Assembly: GCA_963921795.1 (NCBI GenBank)
Contig: OY997649.1
Span: 58,219,778 to 58,283,777, forward strand
DNA: 64,000 bases
From: Nannobrachium achirus
Lineage: Eukaryota > Chordata > Actinopteri > Myctophiformes > Myctophidae
Reading direction: 5' to 3'
The position numbers and the translations under genes are program-made. Below, piece by piece: positions 56,181 through 64,000 of this stretch. The first letter of the stretch is position 1; each line of letters starts with the position of its first letter. Below the pieces are notes generated by a model, which was not told the origin of the DNA, did no database searches, and worked only from the letters and a program-made list of their open reading frames with translations.

Positions 56181-57149
56181 CAGTGCCGAGGGAAGTAGGG
56201 GTGCTGGGGGTGCGGCCGCACCCCCTCCCCCACGTCCCACCGCACCCCCCACCGCACCCCCTAAAGGGGGGTTGGGGGAAAAATATTGCCGATCGGCAAG
56301 TAGAGGCTCTGACATCAGTGGCGTGAAGTAGGAGCTATTGGCTACTTCTATTTCCAGTACAATTTCAAAATAAACATGTGTTGAATGATCGATTGTATAG
56401 ACAAAAAAAAAAGAAAGGCTCTTGTTTTGAAATGTGCTTCTGGGCACTGTTTAGACAGGAAATGGCTTTCAAAGGACTTCCCTTTTAACTTGTCTAAGCG
56501 TCTGTCTCTCCGTGCGTAACATATGCGTCATGGACTCGGGTGAATTATAACAATACGGGCATAAAAGGAATATACAGAACACCAAGACAACACAACCTAG
56601 GCTATGAAGGCATTAAACATCGCCCTCTGCTAGCCCTGGCGTCCTCACTGGTGAGTCGTGGCTAAAGACTTGTAATGATGAATGCTATGTTATGCTGCTG
56701 TGCTGCCTGGCTAGGCTAATGTTTGGGCTAGCTAGTGGCTAATGGCTATGGTGTACCAGAAGTTGACCAGCTGTTTCCTAACACTGGGGTCTGGACCGAT
56801 GCGGCGGACAATATAGCATCTAATAATATCCTGCTGGCTGCAATCAGATCAGTGGCATATGGCCACTGTGTGCGCATTTTTTATATGTCTCCGCACTGTC
56901 CACAGCCCGTTTGGAGAGGCAAAGGGAAAGTTTAGTGTGCAGTTCCCAATTGTGTTACATTTAGCTAAAAAATAAACCGCGGAAACCCGAATAAAACATG
57001 CAAAAAAGGTTATAAAACACAATTAAAATCCGCAAATAACCGCAATTTTTCGCGCGCGCGCTTTGCGCGCGCGCACGGGGATCGTGTCACTGCACGCGCG
57101 CGACACGATCGACAGCCCCTCCTGCCTCAAATTAGTTCCCACGGCTATG
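56181..57149. mobile_element. hAT-like element in tRNA spacer 2
   Basis: CAGTGCCGAGGGAAGTA and the right end TAGTTCCCACGGCTATG are inverse at 13 of 17 positions. GTGTCAGT at 56173-56180 is repeated at 57150-57157, and other spacers show the empty site. It contains GC-rich hairpins at 57051-57110. The frames are not genes. Confidence 0.9.
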
Positions 57150-57919
57150 GTGTCAGTCGTGGGTTGCAGCCATCAAGACAGGTGAAAAATGCTCTATAGA
57201 GAGCCCTGAACATGATCCTTTGTTGAGTTTATTTTGTTCCCTGAATACTGACTCCCAAGGACCTTATGCAGCCTCATTACCGACTCCCTATTGCCTTTTA
57301 CAGCCTTAATGCTAACTTATTGCTGACATGCATACTGCCTAATGCTGCCATATTACTGCATCCTGATTGACTCCCTATTGCCTTTTGTTGCCTTATTGCT
57401 GACTCCCTATCGCCTAATGCTGTCTTATTACTGGCTCCCTTCTGCCTTATGCAGCCTTATTACAACTCCATAAAGCCATATGTAGCCATATATTACGGAC
57501 TCCATACTTCCTTATGCATCCTTATTATACCCTTATGCAACCTTATTACTGACTCACTAATGCCTCATGCAGCCATATTACTGTGTTATGACCAACTCTA
57601 TATTTCCTTATGCACAGCCGTATTACAACCCCCCTTCTGCCTTGTGCTGCCTTATTACTGTCTTCTTACTGAACACATACAACCTTTCTCAGCCTTATTA
57701 CTGACTCCCTATTCCCTTATAACGCCTTATTACTGCCTCCATACTGCCTTATAGCCTTATTACTGACTTTTTTACTTAGTTACTATCCACCAATGCCTCT
57801 TTCTGTCTCTCTTTCACTGACACCTCTGCTATAATGGCTTGTCCACATATGGCTGAATTATCGCATTGTAGGAACTAACAAATAGCAGTAGAATAGAGGC
57901 TGTAGTAAGCCCTAATGCA
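57150..57919. repeat. tRNA-array spacer 2, remainder
   Basis: It resumes as TCGTGGGTTGCAGCCATCAA and continues through the short repeats, the empty TTAA site (57305-57308) and the conserved upstream block CACCTCTGCTATAATGGCTT. Confidence 0.85.
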
Positions 57920-57992
57920 GCCCCGGTGGCCTAATGGATAAGGCACTGGCCTCCTAAGCCAGGGATTGTGGGTTCGAGTCCCACCTGGGGTG
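57920..57992 (+). tRNA. tRNA-Arg(CCT), pair 3
   Basis: As pair 2, but the T stem is GTGGG/CCCAC, fully Watson-Crick, where pair 2 has a G-T at this position. Active-looking A and B boxes. Confidence 0.95.
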
Positions 57993-57998
57993 ACTCGT

Positions 57999-58070
57999 AG
58001 CAGAGTGGCGCAGCGGAAGCGTGCTGGGCCCATAACCCAGAGGTCGATGGATCGAAACCATCCTCTGCTA
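57999..58070 (+). tRNA. Initiator tRNA-Met(CAT), pair 3
   Basis: Identical to pair 2 over 72 nt. The intergenic 6-mer is ACTCGT instead of GCTGAT, so the spacing is conserved while the bases are not. Confidence 0.97.
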
Positions 58071-58074
58071 GCTG

Positions 58075-58078
58075 TTTT
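58075..58078 (+). terminator. Pol III TTTT terminator, pair 3
   Basis: T4 at 4 nt past the Met gene. Confidence 0.75.
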
Positions 58079-59214
58079 GAACTAGAAGAGTGCTTCTCAG
58101 AGAACAGAGCTCTGCCAACTTGGCCATCCACCCAGCTGTCTGCCCAGTGATGTGTCAGTCGTGGGGTGCAGCCATCAAGACAGGTGAAAACTGCTCTATA
58201 GAAACCCCTGAACATAGTCCTTTGTTGAGTTTATTTTGCTCCCTGAATACTGACTCCCAAGGACCTTATGCAGCCTCATTACTGACTCCCTATTGCCTTT
58301 TACAGCATTAATGCTAACTTATTGCTGACTGCATACTGCATCATGCTGCCAAATTACTGCATCATGATTGACTCCCTATTGCCTTTTACAGCCTTAATGC
58401 CAACTTATTGCTGACATGCATACTGCCTCATGCTGCCATATTACTGCATCATGATTGACTCCCTATTGCCTTAAAGCCATATGCAGCCATATTACCATGT
58501 TACTACTGACTCCATACTTCCTTATGCAGCCTTATTATTGACTCCTACTGCCTTCAGCCTTATGCAACCTTATTACAACTCCATAAAGCCATATGTAGCC
58601 ATATATTACTGACTCCATACTTCCTTATGCATCCTTATTATTGAATCCCTACTGCCTTATGCAGCCTTATTACAACTCCATAAAGCCATATGCAGCCATA
58701 TTACCATGTTACTGACTAAACTTCCTTATGCATCCTTATTATTGACTCCTACTGTCTTCAGCCTTATGCAACCTTATTACTGACAACCTTATTACTGACT
58801 CACCAATGCCTCATGCAGCCATATTACTGCGTTATGACAAACTATATTTCCTTATGCACAGCCATATTACTAACCCCCTTCTGCCTTGTGCTGCCTTATT
58901 ACTGATGTCCTTACTGCCTTATGCAGCCTTATTACTGTCTTATTACTGAACACATACATCCTTTCTCAGCCTTATTACTGACTCCCTATTCCCTTATAAA
59001 GCCTTATTACTGCATTATTACTGCCTCCATACTGCCTTATAGCCTTATTACAAACTTCCTTACGTAGTTACTTTCCACCACAGCCTCTTTTTCTCTCTCT
59101 CTTTCACTGACACCTCTGCTATAATGGCTTGTCCAAAACATATGGCTGAACGATCGCATTGTAGGAATGAACAAATGAACAGTACAATAGAGACATGTGC
59201 TAGGTCCTGTCGCA
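58079..59214. repeat. tRNA-array spacer 3
   Basis: Same layout as spacer 1, expanded by extra TTATTACTGACTCC-type units and a local duplication of 'cctattgccttttacagc.ttaatgc.aacttattgctgac' (58289-58414). Both TTAA sites are empty. Confidence 0.85.
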
Positions 59215-59287
59215 GCCCCGGTGGCCTAATGGATAAGGCACTGGCCTCCTAAGCCAGGGATTGTGGGTTCGAGTCCCATCTGGGGTG
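59215..59287 (+). tRNA. tRNA-Arg(CCT), pair 4
   Basis: Identical to pair 2 (T stem GTGGG/CCCAT with one G-T). Confidence 0.95.
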
Positions 59288-59293
59288 GCTGAT

Positions 59294-59365
59294 AGCAGAG
59301 TGGCGCAGCGGAAGCGTGCTGGGCCCATAACCCAGAGGTCGATGGATCGAAACCATCCTCTGCTA
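59294..59365 (+). tRNA. Initiator tRNA-Met(CAT), pair 4
   Basis: Full initiator consensus, as in pair 2. GCTGAT linker. Confidence 0.97.
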
Positions 59366-59371
59366 GTAAGG

Positions 59372-59375
59372 TTTT
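59372..59375 (+). terminator. Pol III TTTT terminator, pair 4
   Basis: T4 in GTAAGGTTTTAAAC, a context shared by pairs 4-7 and different from the GCACTGTTTT of pairs 1-2. Confidence 0.75.
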
Positions 59376-59480
59376 AAACTAGAACAGTACAATCCTCAGA
59401 GAACAGATCTTTGCCAACTTGGCCATCCATCCAGCTGTCTGCCCAGTGATGTGTCAGTCATGGGCTGCAGCCATCAAGAC

Positions 59481-59881
59481 TAGGGCTGTCACAATTATTA
59501 CATAATCGTCTAATCGTGATTATTTGACATTATCGCAATTATTTTGTCATAATCGTCATAATCGTGAATGTTGAAAAATGTCAGAAATAGTGGAAATAGC
59601 AGATCTACAAGCTCACAACGCGTCGCATCGCAACGCGTTGTGAGCTTGTAGATCGGCTATTTCCACTATCAATGTTATTTTTTAAAAAGTAAGTTGTCAA
59701 ATATGTCAGTAATGTATTTGTATATTTAGGTTATGTGTCATATCTACCATATGCAACTTCAAAGCCTAAAAGCCAAACAGAAATGTAATTATCAACGACA
59801 AATACACAATTAAATCGTTAATCGCCAATTATTTGAGTGACAATTAATCGTCATGTAAAATGTCATATCGTGACAGCCCTA
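59481..59881. mobile_element. hAT-like MITE in spacer 4, carrying an HP palindrome
   Basis: TAGGGCTGTCACAATTATTA and CATATCGTGACAGCCCTA are inverse ends. ATCAAGAC at 59473-59480 is repeated at 59882-59889, and other spacers supply the empty site CCATCAAGACAGG. 401 bp, rich in ATAATCG. Confidence 0.95.
59587..59669. repeat. HP palindrome, 37-nt arms, host-specific ends
   Basis: ATAGTGGAAATAGCAGATCT.. and ..GGCTATTTCCACTAT match at 36 of 37 positions around CGCATCGCA. The outer ATAGTGGA/TCCACTAT is unique to this host. The core is ACAACGCGT/ACGCGTTGT. Confidence 0.97.
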
Positions 59882-59889
59882 ATCAAGAC

Positions 59890-60790
59890 AGGTGAAAACT
59901 GCTCTATAGAAACCCCTGAACATGGTCCTTTGTTGAGTTTATTTTGCTCCCTGAATACTGACTCCCAAGAGTCCCAAGGACCTTATGCAGCCTCATTACT
60001 GACTCCCTATTGCCTTTTACAGCCTTAAAGGAGCTATAGTCAACTTTGTCTTGAAAAACCGATGCTAAAATAAAGTGTCAACTAAATAAATACCGGTAAT
60101 CAACTTTTTCAAGAAAAAGTTGACTATAGCTCCTTTAATGCTAACTTATTGCTGACTGCATATTGTCTCATGCTGCCATATTACTGCATCATGATTGACT
60201 CCATACCGCCTTATACTTCCTTATTATTGACTCATTATTGCCTTATGTTTCCTTATTGCTGACCCCCTATTGCCTAAATGCTGCCTTATTATGACTCCAT
60301 AAAGCATATGCAGCCATATTACCGCGTTACTGACTCCATACTTCCTCATGCAGCCTTATTATTGACTCCCTACTGCCTTATGCAACCTTATTACTGCCTT
60401 ATTACTGACTCACTAATGCCTCATGCACCCATATTACTGTGTTATGACTGACTCTATATTTCCTTATGCACAGCCATATTACTAACCCCCTACTGCCTTA
60501 TGCAGCCTTATTACTGTCTTCTTACTGAACACATACAGCCTTTCTCAGCCTTATTACTGACTCCATATTCCCTTATAAAGCCTTGTTACTGCATTATTAC
60601 TGCCTCCATACTGCCTTATAGCCTTATTACAGACTTCCTTACGTAGTTACTTTCCACCACAGCCTCTTTTTCTCTCTCTTTCACTGACACCTCTGCTATA
60701 ATGGCTTGTCCAAAACATAATGGCTGAACGATCGCATTGTAGGAATGAACAAATAACAGTAAAATAGAGGCTGTGCTAGGTCCTGTCGCA
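59890..60790. repeat. tRNA-array spacer 4, remainder
   Basis: Short-repeat body with a TTAA MITE at 60029-60134 and the conserved upstream block before pair 5. Confidence 0.85.
60029..60134. mobile_element. TTAA MITE, spacer 4
   Basis: AGGAGCTATAGTCAACTTTG and AAAGTTGACTATAGCTCCT are inverse ends, flanked by TTAA (60025-60028, 60135-60138). The empty site is CAGCCTTAATGCTAAC in spacers 2 and 6. A TA duplication with AAGGAGC ends fits equally well, so the class (piggyBac-like or TA-targeting) is open. Confidence 0.88.
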
Positions 60791-60863
60791 GCCCCGGTGG
60801 CCTAATGGATAAGGCACTGGCCTCCTAAGCCAGGGATTATGGGTTCGAGTCCCATCTGGGGTG
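60791..60863 (+). tRNA. tRNA-Arg(CCT), pair 5
   Basis: As pair 2, but the T stem is ATGGG/CCCAT, replacing the G-T with an A-T pair. Confidence 0.95.
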
Positions 60864-60869
60864 GCTGAT

Positions 60870-60941
60870 AGCAGAGTGGCGCAGCGGAAGCGTGCTGGGC
60901 CCATAACCCAGAGGTCGATGGATCGAAACCATCCTCTGCTA
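60870..60941 (+). tRNA. Initiator tRNA-Met(CAT), pair 5
   Basis: Full initiator consensus, as in pair 2. Confidence 0.97.
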
Positions 60942-60947
60942 GTAAGG

Positions 60948-60951
60948 TTTT
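60948..60951 (+). terminator. Pol III TTTT terminator, pair 5
   Basis: T4 at 6 nt past the Met gene. Confidence 0.75.
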
Positions 60952-61947
60952 AAACTAGAACAGTACAATCCTCAGAGAACAGATTTTTGCCAACTTGGCC
61001 TTCCACCCAGCTGTCTGCCCAGTGATGTGTCAGTCGTGGGGTGCAGCCATCAAGACAGGTGAAAACTGCTCTATAGAAACCCCTGAACATGGTCCTTTGT
61101 TGAGTTTATTTTGTTCCCTGAATACTGACTCCCAAGGACCTTATGCAGCCTCATTACTGACTCCCTATTGCCTTTTACAGCCTTAAAGGAGCTATAGTCA
61201 ACTTTGTCTTGAAAAACCAATGCTAAAATAAAGTGTCAACTAAATAAATAATCAACTTTTTCAAGAAAAAGTTGACTATAGCTCCTTTAATGCTAACTTA
61301 TTGCTGACTGCATATTGTCTCATGCTGCCATATTACTGCATTATGATTGACTCCATACCGCCTTATACTTCCTTATTATTGACTCATTATTGCCTTATGT
61401 TTCCTTATTGCTGACCCCCTATTGCCTAAATGCTGCCTTATTACGACTCCATAAAGCCATATGCAGCCATATTACCGCCTTACTGACTCCATACTTCCTC
61501 ATGCAGCCTTATTATTGACTCCCTACTGCCTTATGCAACCTTATTACTGCCTTATTACTGACTCACTAATGCCTCATGCACCCATATTACTGTGTTATGA
61601 CTGAATCTCTATTTCCTTATGCACAGCCTTATTACTAACCCCTTACTGCCTTATGCAGCCTTATAACTGTCTTCTTACTGAACACATACAGCCTTTCTCA
61701 GCCTTATTACTGACTCCCTATTCCCTTATAAAGCCTTGTTACTGCATTAGTACTGCCTCCATACTGCATTATAGCCTTATTACAGACTTCCTTACGTAGT
61801 TACTTTCCACCACAGCCTATTTTTCTCTCTCACTTTCACTGACACCTCTGCTATAATGGCTTGTCCAAAACATAATGGCTGAACGATCGCATTGTAGGAA
61901 TGAACAAATGAACAGTACAATAGAGACATGTGCTAGGTCCTATCGCA
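60952..61947. repeat. tRNA-array spacer 5, with TTAA MITE at 61187-61286
   Basis: Close to spacer 7 in order and sequence. The MITE lies at the same site as in spacer 4 and is about 6 bp shorter inside (CCGGTA absent). Confidence 0.88.
61187..61286. mobile_element. TTAA MITE, spacer 5
   Basis: Same ends and site as the spacer 4 copy, flanked by TTAA at 61183-61186 and 61287-61290. Confidence 0.88.
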
Positions 61948-62020
61948 GCCCTGGTGGCCTAATGGATAAGGCACTGGCCTCCTAAGCCAGGGATTATGGG
62001 TTCGAGTCCTATCTGGGGTG
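61948..62020 (+). tRNA. tRNA-Arg(CCT), pair 6, variant
   Basis: The acceptor is GCCCTGG (C5 to T, giving T-G with 68). The T stem is ATGGG/CCTAT with one G-T. It may be weaker than the other copies, but the boxes are intact. Confidence 0.85.
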
Positions 62021-62026
62021 GCTGAT

Positions 62027-62098
62027 AGCAGAGTGGCGCAGCGTAAGCGTGCTGGGCCCATAACCCAGAGGTCGATGGATCGAAACCATCCTCTGCTA
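62027..62098 (+). tRNA. Initiator tRNA-Met(CAT), pair 6, D-loop variant
   Basis: Identical to the others except AGCGTAAGC for AGCGGAAGC. This alters the conserved G18-G19 pair that contacts the T loop and changes the end of the A box (TGGCGCAGCGT). Function is doubtful. Confidence 0.8.
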
Positions 62099-62104
62099 GT
62101 AAGG

Positions 62105-62108
62105 TTTT
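62105..62108 (+). terminator. Pol III TTTT terminator, pair 6
   Basis: T4 at 6 nt past the Met gene. Confidence 0.75.
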
Positions 62109-62957
62109 AAACTAGAACAGTACAATCCTCAGAGAACAGATCTTTGTCAACTTGGCCATCCACCCAGCTGTCTGCCCAGTGATGTGTGAGTCCTGGGGTG
62201 CAGCCATCAAGACAGGTGAAAACTGCTCTATAGAGAGCCTTGAACATGATCCTTTGTCGAGTTTATTTTGCTCCCTGAATACTGACTCCCAAGGACCATG
62301 CAGCCTCATTACTGACTCCCTATTGCCTTTTACAGCCTTAATGCTAACCTATTGCTGACTGCATACTGCCTCATGCTGCCATATTACTGCATCATGATTG
62401 ACTCCCTATTGCCTTTTGTTGCCTTATTGCTGACTCCCTATTGGCTAATGCTGTCTTATTACTGACTCCCTTCTGCCTTATGCAGCCTTATTACGACTCC
62501 ATAAAGCCATATGTAGCCATATATTACGGACTCCATACTTCCTTATGCATCCTTATTATTGACTCCCTACTGCCTCATGCAGCCATATTACTGTGTTATG
62601 ACCAACTCTATATTTCCTTATGCACTGACGTATTACTAACCCCCTACTGCCTTGTGCTGCCTTATTACTGACATCCCTACTGCCTTATGCAGCCTTATTA
62701 CTGTCTTATTACTGAACACATACAGCCTTTCTCAGCCTTATTACTGAATCCCTATTCCCTTATAACGCCTTATTACTGCCTTCATACTGCCTTATAGCCT
62801 TATACTGACTTTCTTACTTTGTAACTTTCCACCACTGCCTCTTTCTCTTTCACTGACACCTCCACTATAATGGCTTGTCCACATATGGCCAAATGATCGC
62901 ATTGCAGGAATGAACAAATGAACAGTACATTAGAGACATGTGCTAGGTCCTGTTGCA
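62109..62957. repeat. tRNA-array spacer 6, without the TTAA MITE
   Basis: The empty TTAA site lies at 62338-62341. The later part resembles spacer 2 (ATATGTAGCCATATATTACGG at 62510 and 57478) rather than its neighbours. Confidence 0.85.
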
Positions 62958-63030
62958 GCCCCGGTGGCCTAATGGATAAGGCACTGGCCTCCTAAGCCAG
63001 GGATTATGGGTTCGAGTCCCATCTGGGGTG
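62958..63030 (+). tRNA. tRNA-Arg(CCT), pair 7
   Basis: T stem ATGGG/CCCAT, as pair 5. Intact. Confidence 0.95.
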
Positions 63031-63036
63031 GCTGAT

Positions 63037-63108
63037 AGCAGAGTGGCGCAGCGGAAGCGTGCTGGGCCCATAACCCAGAGGTCGATGGATCGAAACCATC
63101 CTCTGCTA
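63037..63108 (+). tRNA. Initiator tRNA-Met(CAT), pair 7
   Basis: Full initiator consensus, as in pair 2. Confidence 0.97.
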
Positions 63109-63114
63109 GTAAGG

Positions 63115-63118
63115 TTTT
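63115..63118 (+). terminator. Pol III TTTT terminator, pair 7
   Basis: T4 at 6 nt past the Met gene. Confidence 0.75.
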
Positions 63119-64000
63119 AAACTAGAACAGTACAATCCTCAGAGAACAGATCTCTGCCAACTTGGCCATCCACCCAGCTGTCTGCCCAGTGATGTGTCAA
63201 TCGTGGGGTGCAGCCATCAAGACAGGTGAAAACTGCTCTATAGAAACCCCTGAACATGGTCCTTTGTTGAGTTCATTTTGCTCCCTGAATACTGACTCCC
63301 AAGGACCTTATGCAGCCTCATTACTGACTCCCTATTGCCTTTTACAGCCTTAAAGGAGCTATAGTCAACTTTGTCCTGAAAAACCGATGCTAAAATAAAG
63401 TGTCAACTTAATAAATAATCAACTTTTTCAAGAAAAGGTTGACTATAGCTCCTTTAATGCTAACTTATTGCTGACTGCATATTGTCTCATGCTGCCATAT
63501 TACTGCATTATGATTGACTCCATACCGCCTTATACTTCCTTATTATTGACTCATTATTGCCTTATGTTTCCTTATTGCTGACCCCCTATTGCCTAAATGC
63601 TGCCTTATTACGACTCCATAAAGCCATATGCAGCCATATTACCGCGTTACTGACTCCATACTTCCTCATGCAGCCTTATTATTGACTCCCTACTGCCTTA
63701 TGCAACCTTATTACTGCCTTATTACTGACTCACTAATGCCTCATGCACCCATATTACTGTGTTATGACTGACTCTATATTTCCTTATGCACAGCCTTATT
63801 ACTAACCCCCTACTGCCTTATGCAGCCTTATTACTGTCTTCTTACTGAACACATACAGCCTTTCTCAGACTTATTACTGATTCCATATTCCCTTATAAAG
63901 CCTTGTTACTGCATTAGCACTGCCTCCATACTGCCTTATAGCCTTATTACAAACTTCCTTACTTAGTTACTTTCCACCACGGACTCTTTTTCTCTCTCTC
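63119..64000. repeat. tRNA-array spacer 7, running off the window
   Basis: It is nearly the same as spacer 5, including the TTAA MITE. It ends inside the 'ccaccacggactctttttctctctctc' block that precedes the next upstream region, so the array probably continues. Confidence 0.85.
63354..63453. mobile_element. TTAA MITE, spacer 7
   Basis: Same ends and site, flanked by TTAA at 63350-63353 and 63454-63457. Confidence 0.88.

Overview
This window is vertebrate, almost certainly teleost fish, nuclear DNA from a repeat-rich intergenic or heterochromatin-like region. The reasons are a tRNA array of vertebrate type, very dense and long (CA)n/(TG)n microsatellites, many short non-autonomous DNA transposons, degraded LINE 3' ends and tRNA-derived SINEs. 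I found no convincing intact protein-coding gene. The longest open frames come from (CA)n tracts, spacer repeats or retrotransposon remnants.

Layout. Positions 1-54,200 are a mosaic of nested mobile-element relics separated by microsatellites. Several insertions can be proved from target-site duplications visible here. hAT-like 8-bp duplications flank 10192-10573, 12655-13025, 13643-14049, 18103-18661 (7/8 match), 26513-27171 and 50403-50926. A TTAA duplication flanks 2020-2266. Candidate Helitron 3' ends (covarying hairpin plus TCTTACTRG) lie near 6092, 23203, 26653, 34431 and 51569. LINE remnants are an L2/CR1/Jockey-like 3' end at 36429-37394 (minus), a decayed relative at 7010-7316, and a restriction-like-endonuclease LINE tail at 29541-30316.

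Positions 54,200-64,000 hold a tandem array of seven tRNA-Arg(CCT)/initiator tRNA-Met(CAT) pairs. Each pair is separated by only 6 nt with no T-run, and is followed by a TTTT terminator a few nt after the Met gene. This suggests a two-tRNA Pol III transcription unit. The spacers consist of CTGCCTTATGCAGCC/TTATTACTGACTCC-type short repeats and have been hit by a Harbinger-like element, two hAT-like elements and a TTAA MITE.

Most unusual signal. A family of 50-85 bp near-perfect palindromes occurs about 34 times with both arms, plus about a dozen half copies. The arm core is TAGCAGATCTACAAGCTCAC and the centre is variable. The palindromes sit inside several unrelated transposon families. In several hosts the palindrome continues a few bases into sequence specific to that host, as if each insertion acquired or copied a private inverted flank. 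A separate locus (51781-52263) shows a hairpin interior that has flipped and an arm that has been extended, which points to hairpin template switching as one possible mechanism.
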